Positions 56,226 through 64,000 of a stretch of DNA of 64,000 nucleotides are shown piece by piece. The stretch lies in the NCBI RefSeq assembly GCF_905220705.1, contig NZ_CAJNAT010000007.1:248001-312000 (forward strand), in the 5' to 3' direction. The notes under the pieces were generated by a model, which worked only from the letters and a program-made list of their open reading frames with translations, did no database searches and was not told the origin of the DNA. Each line of letters starts with the position of its first letter. Position 1 is the stretch's first letter. Source of the DNA: Paraburkholderia domus (GTDB lineage: Bacteria > Pseudomonadota > Gammaproteobacteria > Burkholderiales > Burkholderiaceae). The position numbers were made by a program, and so were the translations under genes.

Positions 56226-56497
56226 GGGAGATACGCGCTTTTCGAGCGAATTTTGTTTGTTAGAACAAGGACTTAGCGTGACTCCTTCACGTCAGACATA
56301 AAACGGAAAACCGTTATAAATGAATGAGCTAGTGAAACTTGTGAAGGTGATACGTGAAAAGTGCGAGGGAAAGGCGCGGAATGTAAGAGATCGTGAAGCG
56401 GGATCGGGAGGTGTTTGCTGGCGTTCCGGGCATTTCGGGCGGACGGCGCGTGAGGCGCCGTCCCACACTCAGGCGATGCGTGAGCAGAGGTCCCGAC
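56226..56497. other. Region between the coq7 end and the mra promoter
   Basis: It holds no credible gene. A perfect 9-bp hairpin, GGACGGCGC/GCGCCGTCC with loop GTGAG, lies at 56441-56463, 35 bases after the coq7 stop. It lacks a T tract but may mark the coq7 transcript end. Confidence 0.45.
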
Positions 56498-57130
56498 TTA
56501 TATGTAATAGGCGGTGCGTGTCATGACTTTCGATACTGCACGCATCAGCGCGCGCGCGGGGAACGGCAACTCGACGCCGCCTGCGTCCATAGCCGATTTA
56601 CCGTGTTCCACTTCGTCCACGCGCATCTGTTCGACGATCGCGCGCGACTCACGGTCTGCCGCAGGTAATTGATCCAGATGGCTATCCAGATGCTGTTCGA
56701 CCTGACGCTCGGTTTCGGCCATGAAGCCGAGACTCACCCGATCACCCAGGCGGCCTGCTGCGAGGCCAATTGCCAATGCACCTGTATACCAGAGCGGATT
56801 CAACAGACTTGGACGCGAATCGAGCGCTTCGAGGCGTTTGGCGGTCCACGCCAGATGATCCTCTTCTTCGATGGCAGCATGATTAAACACGGCCCGCAAA
56901 GACGGCGACCGGGTAGCGAGTTTCTGAGCCTGGTAAAGCGCCTGCGCGCACACCTCACCGACGTGGTTCACACGCATCAAGCCGGCCGCATGTGCGCGCT
57001 CCGCCGGCGAGAGTTCGATAGGCTCCGCCGCCGATTCTTGCGGAATCGGCAATGGACGACTCATCCGCGACACGCCGGTCATTGAGCGTAAACCCCGATC
57101 AAACTCGCTAATCAACTCGTCCAGAAACAT
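56498..57130 (-). CDS. coq7: 2-polyprenyl-3-methyl-6-methoxy-1,4-benzoquinone monooxygenase Coq7
   Basis: Coq7 hydroxylates demethoxyubiquinone in ubiquinone synthesis. The 210-residue protein has the di-iron carboxylate motifs: RVNHVGEVCAQALYQ, IEEEDHLAW and, later, VDEVEHG with the EXXH pattern. Length is typical for the bacterial enzyme. It is transcribed in the dcw direction but separated from mraZ by 463 bases carrying an independent promoter, and it diverges from the porin gene. Confidence 0.93.
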   Translation of the reverse strand: MFLDELISEFDRGLRSMTGVSRMSRPLPIPQESAAEPIELSPAERAHAAGLMRVNHVGEVCAQALYQAQKLATRSPSLRAVFNHAAIEEEDHLAWTAKRLEALDSRPSLLNPLWYTGALAIGLAAGRLGDRVSLGFMAETERQVEQHLDSHLDQLPAADRESRAIVEQMRVDEVEHGKSAMDAGGVELPFPARALMRAVSKVMTRTAYYI

Positions 57131-57310
57131 TCAGCACCCCCTGATTCGACAACCGCCTCGCCGCACTGGTAGCCCCGTGCGACAAGGCTTTGCGGGGCAA
57201 AACCGGCTTCACGGAGACCTTGAATTCAAACGATTCTGGCGGCCAATTTCTGATTTTAGACCATGTTGCGTAAACGAAACAGGACTCGTCCTGGCCGTCT
57301 CCTTTTTCTT

Positions 57311-57338
57311 TGTGCCATGTATGCCTTTTGTTACATTA
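57311..57338 (+). promoter_or_regulatory. Possible sigma70 promoter of the porin gene
   Basis: TTGTGC (57311-57316) and TACATT (57333-57338) are 16 bases apart. A leader of about 90 bases would follow, including a small stem-loop CAACTTC/GAAGTTG at 57344-57361. The rest of the coq7-porin gap (57131-57310) shows a TTGAATTCAA palindrome and no gene. Confidence 0.45.
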
Positions 57339-57432
57339 CGTGCAACTTCTCGCGAAGTTGGACAAGCAAGGCCTCAACGCTAGACAAATATTCGCCTTGT
57401 ACAAAAGATTCGTAATCCTTGGAGATCATTCG

Positions 57433-58635
57433 ATGAAAAAGTCGCTTCTCGCTCTCGCCGCACTGGGCGCATTTGCAGGCGTCGCTCATGCTCAGAGCAG
57501 CGTGACCCTGTACGGTATCATTGACGAAGGCTTCAACATCAACACCAACTCGGGTGGCAAGCACCTGTACAACCTGTCCAGCGGCGTTCTGCAAGGTTCG
57601 CGTTTCGGCCTGCGCGGCACGGAAGATCTGGGCGGCGGTCTGAAGGCAATCTTCGTGTTGGAAAACGGCTTTGACGTGAACACCGGCAAGCTGGGTCAAG
57701 GCGGCCTGATGTTCGGTCGTCAAGCTTACGTCGGCCTGTCGAGCCAGTTCGGTACGGTCACGCTGGGTCGTCAGTACGACTCCGTGGTTGACTACGTCGG
57801 TCCGCTGGAAGCCGGTGACCAATGGGGCGGCTACATCGCTGCTCACCCGGGCGACGTCGACAACTTCAACAACGCGTACCGCACCAACAACACGGTTAAG
57901 TACACGAGCGCGAACTACAACGGCCTGACGTTCGGCGGCACGTACAGCTTCGGCGGCCAGGCAGGCAACTTCTCCGGCAACCAGATCTGGTCGTTGGGCG
58001 CTGGCTACAACAATGGTCCGTTGGCCTTGGGCGTCGGCTACTTGAACGCACGCACCCCGGCAGCTTCGGGCGGCCTGTTCAATAACGGCGGCACGATCGC
58101 GCCGAACACGTTTGCTACGCCCACGGCCGCCGCCAACTTCGCCGTGACGTCGCCGGTTTATGCCAGCTACGCTTCGGCTAACACGTACCAGGTGGTCGGT
58201 GCGGGTGGTGCATACACGTTCGGCGCCGCAACAATTGGCCTGACGTACTCGAACATCAAGTTCTCAAACCTGGGCATGGCGTTCGCACAGCCGGACGTCA
58301 AGGGTCAATCGGCTACGTTTAACAACGCGGAACTCAACTTCAAGTATCAGTTGACCCCGGCATTGCTGATCGGCGCTGCATATGACTACACGCGCGGCGC
58401 GAGCATCGACGGCGCATCGACTGCCCAGTACCACCAAGGCGCAGTCGGCGTGGACTACTTCCTGTCCAAGCGTACCGACGTGTACGTGACCGGCGTGTAC
58501 CAACACGCTCTGGGCGAAGTGCTGAATCAAGCTGGCACTGGTGTGGTCGACGCAACGGCAGGCATCAACGGCCTGACGGGTTCGTCGAACCAGAACCAGT
58601 TCACGGCTCGCATCGGCATCCGCCACAAGTTCTAA
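57433..58635 (+). CDS. Outer-membrane general porin (Gram-negative porin family)
   Basis: The 400-residue precursor has a signal peptide, MKKSLLALAALGAFAGVAHA, cleaved before QSSVTLYGI, the classic start of Burkholderia porins. The mature protein alternates polar and aromatic strand residues typical of a 16-stranded trimeric porin and ends in RIGIRHKF with the terminal Phe used by the BAM machinery. ATG at 57433 has GGAG 8 bases upstream. A strong terminator follows. Confidence 0.94.
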   Translation: MKKSLLALAALGAFAGVAHAQSSVTLYGIIDEGFNINTNSGGKHLYNLSSGVLQGSRFGLRGTEDLGGGLKAIFVLENGFDVNTGKLGQGGLMFGRQAYVGLSSQFGTVTLGRQYDSVVDYVGPLEAGDQWGGYIAAHPGDVDNFNNAYRTNNTVKYTSANYNGLTFGGTYSFGGQAGNFSGNQIWSLGAGYNNGPLALGVGYLNARTPAASGGLFNNGGTIAPNTFATPTAAANFAVTSPVYASYASANTYQVVGAGGAYTFGAATIGLTYSNIKFSNLGMAFAQPDVKGQSATFNNAELNFKYQLTPALLIGAAYDYTRGASIDGASTAQYHQGAVGVDYFLSKRTDVYVTGVYQHALGEVLNQAGTGVVDATAGINGLTGSSNQNQFTARIGIRHKF

Positions 58636-58661
58636 TAAGTCGTAATAAAGCTGTTTGCCTC

Positions 58662-58687
58662 AAAGGCGCCTTCGGGCGCCTTTTTTT
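58662..58687 (+). terminator. Rho-independent terminator of the porin gene
   Basis: AAAGGCGCC (58662-58670) and GGCGCCTTT (58675-58683) form a stem with a stable TTCG tetraloop and run into a T tract. Confidence 0.9.
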
Positions 58688-58736
58688 ATGGCCGCACGCT
58701 GCGTAGGTCGACTGGTTTGCGTGGAGACGACGGCTC

Positions 58737-58785
58737 AAAGAGAAAAGCCCGGCCGACTTTCGTCTGCCGGGCCTTTCTCTTTTTT
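58737..58785. terminator. Bidirectional terminator between porin and fadD
   Basis: AAAGAGAAAAGCCCGGC (58737-58753) pairs with GCCGGGCCTTTCTCTTT (58766-58782) with one mismatch, and an inner GAC/GTC pair closes a TTTC loop. T runs exist on both strands, so it probably ends fadD transcripts and backs up the porin terminator. Confidence 0.8.
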
Positions 58786-58848
58786 CCCGCTATGCGTTAC
58801 TTCGTGTCGGCGCTGTTCAGGCAGATGGGCTTGATGCGCATGACACGC

Positions 58849-60522
58849 TTAAGCCCGGCCGTCGCGCAACTCGCGACGCAGAATCTTGCCGACATTGCTC
58901 TTGGGCAGTTCAGTACGGAATTCGACGATCTTCGGCCGCTTGTAGCCGGTCAACTGCGTTTTGCAGTAGGTGAAGATGTCCGCATCCGTAAGCGCCTGGT
59001 CCTTTTTCACGACGAACAGCTTTACCGCTTCGCCCGAATGCTGATCCGGCACGCCGACTGCGGCGACTTCGAACACCCCTGGCATCTTGGCGACCACATC
59101 TTCGATCTCGTTCGGATAGACGTTGAAGCCGGAGACCAGAATCATGTCCTTCTTCCGGTCGACGATCTTTACGAACCCATTTTCGTTCATCAAGCCAACA
59201 TCGCCCGATTTGAAAAAGCCATCCGGCGTCATGACCTTGGCCGTTTCGTCCGGGCGGTTCCAGTAGCCCGCCATCACCTGCGGGCCGCGGATGCAGATTT
59301 CGCCGGGCTGGCCAAGCGGCACCTCGTTGCCTTCGTCATCGCGAATCGAGATTTCCGTCGACGGCAACGGCAAACCGATCGTGCCGCTATATTCCGTGAC
59401 GGTAACCGGATTACAGGTGACGCATGGCGACGTTTCCGACAGACCGTAGCCCTCGATGATCGGCGTATGCGTAAGCTCGAACCAGCGTTTGGCGACGGCT
59501 TCCTGCACCGCCATACCGCCGCCATTTGCTGCAATCAGCTTCGAAAAATCAAGTTTGTGGAAGTCCGGGCTGTTCAGCATCGCGTTGTACAGCGTGTTGA
59601 CAGCGGGAATCGTCGTGATCGGATAGCCCTCCAGCGCCTTGATCATGCCGGGGATGTCGCGCGGATTTGGAATCAGCACGCCGAGGCCGCCGGTACGGAT
59701 CGTCAACAGCCCGCAGACCGTCAGCGCAAAGACGTGATAAAGCGGTAATGCGACAACCGTAATGAACTGGTCGATGTCCGTGCGGTTAGCACGAACCGGA
59801 TCGAGCCAGATTTCCGACTGCAGCACATTGGCGATCAGGTTCCGATGCAACAGCGTTGCGCCTTTGGCCACGCCGGTCGTACCGCCCGTGTACTGTAGAA
59901 ACGCGACGTCGTCCGGGCCTTGCTGGACCGGCTTGAAACTCTGGCGGCTACCCTCGGCAATCGCCGTGTTGAACTTGACGTGACCCGGCAGACTCCACGC
60001 CGGCACCATCTTCTTCACGCGCCGCACGACAAAGTTCACCAGCGCGCCCTTCACACCCATCAGATCGCCCATTGCGGCGACGACGACGTGCTTGACCGAC
60101 GTATTGCGCACGATCGCCTGCAGCGTGGTAGCGAAATTTTCGAGCAGGATGATCGCTTCCGCGCCGCTGTCCTTGAGTTGATGCTCGAGCTCCCGCGGGG
60201 TGTAAAGCGGGTTCACGTTCACCACTACATAGCCCGCGCGCAAGATCGCCGCAATCGCCACCGGATATTGCAGCACGTTCGGCATCATGATCGCGATGCG
60301 CGCGCCGCGGGCAAGGCCCTTCGACTGAAACCACGCGGCAAGCTTGCGCGAAAGCGCGTCCAGCTCGCCGTAGCTGATCTCCTTGCCCATGCAGACGAAC
60401 GCCGGTTTGGTGCGGTGGTCGCGGAAGGCTTCTTCGAGCAGTTCGGCGACGGACGAATAGCGGGTCGGGTCAATCTCTGCGGGAACGCCGGGCGGATAAG
60501 ATTTCAGCCAGATTTTGTCCAT
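58849..60522 (-). CDS. fadD: Long-chain fatty acid--CoA ligase (FadD-like)
   Basis: The 557-residue protein activates fatty acids to acyl-CoA via an acyl-adenylate. It has the AMP-binding motif YTGGTTGVAKGA, the GYGLSETSP block, a fatty-acyl-CoA signature region (DGFFKSGDVG, DRKKDMILVSGFNVYPNEIE) and the C-terminal catalytic lysine in LPKSNVGKILRREL. Length and motifs match E. coli FadD. ATG at 60522 has AGGAG 8 bases upstream. Confidence 0.9.
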   Translation of the reverse strand: MDKIWLKSYPPGVPAEIDPTRYSSVAELLEEAFRDHRTKPAFVCMGKEISYGELDALSRKLAAWFQSKGLARGARIAIMMPNVLQYPVAIAAILRAGYVVVNVNPLYTPRELEHQLKDSGAEAIILLENFATTLQAIVRNTSVKHVVVAAMGDLMGVKGALVNFVVRRVKKMVPAWSLPGHVKFNTAIAEGSRQSFKPVQQGPDDVAFLQYTGGTTGVAKGATLLHRNLIANVLQSEIWLDPVRANRTDIDQFITVVALPLYHVFALTVCGLLTIRTGGLGVLIPNPRDIPGMIKALEGYPITTIPAVNTLYNAMLNSPDFHKLDFSKLIAANGGGMAVQEAVAKRWFELTHTPIIEGYGLSETSPCVTCNPVTVTEYSGTIGLPLPSTEISIRDDEGNEVPLGQPGEICIRGPQVMAGYWNRPDETAKVMTPDGFFKSGDVGLMNENGFVKIVDRKKDMILVSGFNVYPNEIEDVVAKMPGVFEVAAVGVPDQHSGEAVKLFVVKKDQALTDADIFTYCKTQLTGYKRPKIVEFRTELPKSNVGKILRRELRDGRA

Positions 60523-60668
60523 GCAGCGTCTCCTCATTATTTTCGAATGGTCGTGCTAAAAACGCATCGTAGCATGGGCACCCCGTTGCTATTCGCGAAA
60601 AGCGGCTGGGTTAGACTGCAGCCTCGAACCCTTTGAGGGCCGCAGCTGCAAGATTTTTGAGCGTGTTT

Positions 60669-62747
60669 TCAGGCGCGCTCGACTTCGACGAGGCAGTCGT
60701 AGAATGTGGCCGATCCACCCAGATCGGTGAGCGCCTGGCTGGTGACCTGGTTGGCGTTGCGGCCGTCGGGCGCGAGCTTCTTCCACCAGATCGACAGGCC
60801 GACCACGAGCCCTTCGCGTGCCTTGTCGGTGACACGGGCGCGCGCCTGCATCGAGCCGCGATCGTTGAATATGCGCACCTGTTCACCGTCGGCGATGTTT
60901 CGCTGCTGCGCGTCGACCGGGTGGATATCCAGGTGCGGCTCGCCTTCCGTCGAGCGCAGACTTTCGATGTTCACAAAGGTGCTGTTCAGAAAGTTACGGG
61001 CAGGCGGCGAGATCATCGCAAGTGGATAACGGGCGGCTAGGTCGGGCGCGCCGTCGGCGGATTCGTAAGGCGGCAGATAGTCCGGCAGCGGATCGAGCCC
61101 TTGCTGCGCGAGGCGCTCGCTGAAGAACTCACATTTACCTGACGGCGTACGAAAGCCGCCGTCGGCGAATGGCGCATCAGGAAGGTTCAGCTCTGCCCAG
61201 CCGGTTTGCTTTAGCGAGTCCCAACTGACACCTTCGAGCGTTTTGTCGTTCCAGCGGAATGCCGACTGTGCGATAACGTCATCGCTTTCGTAGAGCGCCG
61301 GCTCCTGCAGACCCATGTGGCGCGCCAGGCCACGAAAGATCTCCGTGTTCGGGCGCGCATCGCCGACCGGCGCGATCGCCGGCAGGTTGACCATCACGTG
61401 CGTATGCCCGTACGACTTATGCACGTCGAGGTGCTCGAGTTGTGTCGTGGCAGGCAGAAGCAGATCGGCGTAGTCCGCGGTGTCAGTCTGGAAGTGCTCG
61501 AGCACGATCGTGAACAGGTCTTCACGTGCAAATCCCGCAGCGACCCGTTCCGAGTCCGGTGCGACCGCCACCGGATTGGAGTTATAGACAATGATCGCTT
61601 CGACTTTCGGGCCGAACGCGGCGTCGCCCGCGTGCATCAACGCGTCGCCGATTGCGTTCATGTTGATGACGCGCGAAGCCGTGGCGGGCCAGCCTGGCAT
61701 CAGGTCTGGACGCTGCAACGCGTGCGAATCCACCGGCGCCCACCCACCCGATGACAACAACACGCCACCCGCCCGCTCGCGCCATGCGCCGGTCAGCGAA
61801 GGTAAGCAAGCGATTGCGCGCACAGCGTTACCGCCGCCACGCACCCGCTGCAGGCCATAGTTCATCCGGATCGCGGCCTTTTTCGTGCTGCCGTAAAGGC
61901 GCGCAAGATCGACGACCACCTGCTCGTCGACTCCGCAAATTTGAGCGACACGTGATGGCGGATAACTGAGCGCCCGCGTCTTGAGTTCATCGAAACCAAG
62001 CGTATGGGCGGCAATGTAGGCGTGATCAAGCAGATTTTCCGTGATCAACACGTTGATCATGCCGAGCGCTAAAGCACCGTCGGTTCCGGGTTTCAGTGCA
62101 ATGTGCTGGTGGCATTTTTCCGCCGTCAGCGACCGGTACGGATCAATCGCGATCAGCCGTGCACCGCGACGCTTGGCTTCCTGGGCGCGCGTCCAGAAGT
62201 GCAGGTTCGAAGCGATGGGATTCGAGCCCCAGATCAGGATCACTTCGCTTTCGGCGAAAAACTCGGTACGCATGCCGAGGCTGGCGCCGTAGGTGTATTT
62301 CAGCCCCGCCGCACCGGCGGCTGCACAAATCGTACGGTCTAACTGTGATGCTCCGAGTGTGTGAAAGAACCGCTGCGCAATGCTGTCGCCCTGAACCAGA
62401 CCCATCGTGCCGGCGTAGCTGTACGGCATGACGGCTTCCGGCACTCGGCTCACGATCTCCGACAGCCGTGCTGCGGCTAGCTTGAACGCCTCGTCCCAGC
62501 TAATCGCTTCAAAGCGGCCTTCGCCTTTGCGACCGACGCGCTTCATCGGTGTCGTCAACCGATGCGGATGGTGCACCCGCTCGGCATAGCGGCTGACCTT
62601 GGCACATAGCGCGCCTTGGGTCGGAGGATGATCGGGATCGCCGACGACCTTGATCACCCGTCCACCCTCGATGGTCACGCGCATCGCACAGGTATCAGGG
62701 CAATCGTGCGGGCACACCGCGCGGGCGAATTCAGTCGGAGCATTCAT
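60669..62747 (-). CDS. Molybdopterin-dependent oxidoreductase (formate dehydrogenase / DMSO reductase superfamily)
   Basis: The 692-residue protein begins with a [4Fe-4S] site, C12-x3-C16-x3-C20 and C48, followed by the molybdopterin domains and a C-terminal molydopterin-dinucleotide binding domain (about 575-690). No Tat signal is present, so it should be cytoplasmic. The substrate is not clear and no partner iron-sulfur or membrane subunit is adjacent. It diverges from the M20 gene across 186 bases and precedes fadD by 146 bases. Confidence 0.82.
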   Translation of the reverse strand: MNAPTEFARAVCPHDCPDTCAMRVTIEGGRVIKVVGDPDHPPTQGALCAKVSRYAERVHHPHRLTTPMKRVGRKGEGRFEAISWDEAFKLAAARLSEIVSRVPEAVMPYSYAGTMGLVQGDSIAQRFFHTLGASQLDRTICAAAGAAGLKYTYGASLGMRTEFFAESEVILIWGSNPIASNLHFWTRAQEAKRRGARLIAIDPYRSLTAEKCHQHIALKPGTDGALALGMINVLITENLLDHAYIAAHTLGFDELKTRALSYPPSRVAQICGVDEQVVVDLARLYGSTKKAAIRMNYGLQRVRGGGNAVRAIACLPSLTGAWRERAGGVLLSSGGWAPVDSHALQRPDLMPGWPATASRVINMNAIGDALMHAGDAAFGPKVEAIIVYNSNPVAVAPDSERVAAGFAREDLFTIVLEHFQTDTADYADLLLPATTQLEHLDVHKSYGHTHVMVNLPAIAPVGDARPNTEIFRGLARHMGLQEPALYESDDVIAQSAFRWNDKTLEGVSWDSLKQTGWAELNLPDAPFADGGFRTPSGKCEFFSERLAQQGLDPLPDYLPPYESADGAPDLAARYPLAMISPPARNFLNSTFVNIESLRSTEGEPHLDIHPVDAQQRNIADGEQVRIFNDRGSMQARARVTDKAREGLVVGLSIWWKKLAPDGRNANQVTSQALTDLGGSATFYDCLVEVERA

Positions 62748-62933
62748 CGGCGGGCCGTCCAGGAGAGCAGTAAGCGGTGGGGTGATCCCGAATTTTATTA
62801 CGTCCGTTGCTCGCTGACCTGCATGGTGCCGCCAAAAATGCCTTCGGCGTAGAATCAGTTATCAACGTGCCCGGGCGATATGGCCCCGAGCGATTCCACG
62901 CAAAGCTAAGCACAAGCGCACCACCATCCCATC
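62748..62933. other. Divergent promoter region
   Basis: It must carry promoters for the molybdopterin enzyme and the M20 gene. TAGAAT at 62850-62855 is a fair -10 for the plus strand; I found no matching -35. No gene is seen. Confidence 0.4.
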
Positions 62934-64000
62934 ATGAAACTGATCCCGGAAATCCAGGCCGCCCACGGCGAAATTCAAACCCTGCGGCGAACGATTCATG
63001 CGCACCCCGAGTTGCGTTACGAAGAAACAGCAACAGCGGATCTGGTTGCCAGGACACTTGAGTCCTGGGGCATCGAAACTCATCGCGGATTGGGCAAAAC
63101 GGGCGTAGTCGGCGTACTGAAGCGCGGCAACGGATCGCGCGCAATTGGCCTGCGCGCCGACATGGATGCGCTGCCAATTCAGGAGCTAAACAGCTTCGAC
63201 CATCGCTCACAGAACGACGGCAAGATGCACGCGTGTGGCCATGACGGACATACCGCGATGCTGCTCGGCGCGGCGCGACATCTGGTCAAGCACGGCGATT
63301 TTGACGGCACGATTGTGTTCATCTTTCAGCCGGCAGAAGAAGGCGGTGCCGGCGCACAGGCAATGATTGACGATGGCCTGTTCACGAAGTTTCCGGTCGA
63401 TGCAGTTTTCGGAGTTCACAACTGGCCAGGCATGCCGGCCGGCCACTTCGGCGTGACCGACGGCCCGATCATGGCATCCAGCAACGAATTTCGCATTGAA
63501 ATCAAAGGCGTGGGTTCGCACGCGGCGTTGCCGCACAACGGTCGCGACCCCGTGTTCACGGCGGTTCAGATCGCGAACGGGCTACAGAGCATCATCACGC
63601 GAAACAAGAAGCCACTCGATACCGCAGTACTGTCGATCACGCAGATCCACGCCGGCGACGCCGTCAATGTCGTCCCGGACGATGCTTGGATCGCCGGTAC
63701 CGTGCGGACTTTTACCACCGAAACGCTCGACCTGATCGAAGCACGGATGCGCAAGATCGCCGAGAGCACTGCCGAGGCCTACGATTGCTCGGTCGATATC
63801 CACTTCCATCGCAATTATCCGCCGACCATCAACAGTAGCGAGGAGACCCGCTTCGCAGCGGCGGTTATGAAGGAAATTGTCGGAGCGGAAAATGTCAACG
63901 ACGCGGTCGAACCGACAATGGGCGCCGAGGATTTTTCGTTCATGCTGCTGGCGAAGCCGGGCTGTTACGCATTTCTCGGCAATGGCGACGGTGGGCACCG
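62934..64000 (+). CDS. M20 family metal-dependent amidohydrolase (hippurate hydrolase-like), partial
   Basis: The gene runs off the right edge; 355 codons are visible. The protein is a zinc- or manganese-dependent amidohydrolase of the HipO/IAA-amino acid hydrolase type. It has the metal ligand motif MHACGHDGHTAML, the catalytic EEGGAGA, VGSHAALPHNGRDP in the dimerisation domain and PTMGAEDFSFM near the visible end. It cleaves N-acyl amino acids; which one is unknown. The start ATG at 62934 has only a weak ribosome binding site. Confidence 0.9.
   Translation, partial: MKLIPEIQAAHGEIQTLRRTIHAHPELRYEETATADLVARTLESWGIETHRGLGKTGVVGVLKRGNGSRAIGLRADMDALPIQELNSFDHRSQNDGKMHACGHDGHTAMLLGAARHLVKHGDFDGTIVFIFQPAEEGGAGAQAMIDDGLFTKFPVDAVFGVHNWPGMPAGHFGVTDGPIMASSNEFRIEIKGVGSHAALPHNGRDPVFTAVQIANGLQSIITRNKKPLDTAVLSITQIHAGDAVNVVPDDAWIAGTVRTFTTETLDLIEARMRKIAESTAEAYDCSVDIHFHRNYPPTINSSEETRFAAAVMKEIVGAENVNDAVEPTMGAEDFSFMLLAKPGCYAFLGNGDGGH

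Overview
The window is chromosomal DNA from a beta-proteobacterium of the family Burkholderiaceae, most likely Paraburkholderia. The reasons are the gene order (mraZ-rsmH-ftsL-ftsI-murE-murF-mraY-murD-ftsW-murG-murC-ddl-ftsQAZ, a peroxiredoxin between ftsZ and lpxC, secA-argJ-ATPase-mutT, pilBCD-coaE-zapD-yacG), the high-GC codon use and a Gram-negative porin typical of Burkholderia. I recognise no insertion sequence, prophage or CRISPR array.

Layout. (1) 145-221 is tRNA-Pro(CGG) with its terminator, followed by about 870 bp without a convincing gene; the last part of that stretch is strongly AT-rich. (2) 1095-23257 is one co-directional type VI secretion (T6SS) locus: tssA, tssB, tssC, hcp, tssE, tssF, tssG, vgrG, a cargo cassette (DUF2169/pentapeptide protein, second pentapeptide protein, DUF3540 protein, PAAR-like DUF4150 protein), then tssJ, tssK, tssL, tssM and a short FHA gene. 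No clpV/tssH lies in the window and no toxin domain is recognisable. (3) 23354-30116 on the plus strand carries a CorB/HlyC-like membrane protein, pilB-pilC-pilD, coaE, zapD and yacG. (4) 30210-35750 on the minus strand is secA, argJ, a DUF815 ATPase and mutT. (5) A DciA-like DUF721 gene (plus) converges on lpxC (minus) at a bidirectional terminator. (6) 36607-56034 on the minus strand is the division and cell-wall (dcw) cluster read from mraZ to ftsZ, then peroxiredoxin and lpxC. (7) 56498-64000 holds coq7, a porin, a FadD-type acyl-CoA ligase, a molybdopterin oxidoreductase and the first part of an M20 amidohydrolase cut by the window edge.

How the genes work together. The T6SS genes encode the membrane complex (TssJLM), baseplate (TssEFGK), sheath (TssBC), tube (Hcp), cap (TssA) and the spike with its tip and loading proteins. 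The dcw cluster makes lipid II (MurC-F, Ddl, MraY, MurG) and the divisome (FtsLIWQAZ), with ZapD acting on FtsZ from elsewhere in the window. LpxC starts lipid A synthesis. SecA drives export of envelope proteins such as the porin.

The points I think most deserve follow-up are: the VgrG tail, which counts out as 18 octapeptides followed by 11 heptapeptides up to the stop codon; the toxin-less pentapeptide/DUF2169 cargo cassette; the apparently truncated FHA gene at the end of a locus without clpV; a 28-bp direct repeat that separates ftsW from murG; and an mra promoter with four 10-bp repeats at the start point, plus a hairpin directly in front of the mraZ ribosome binding site.
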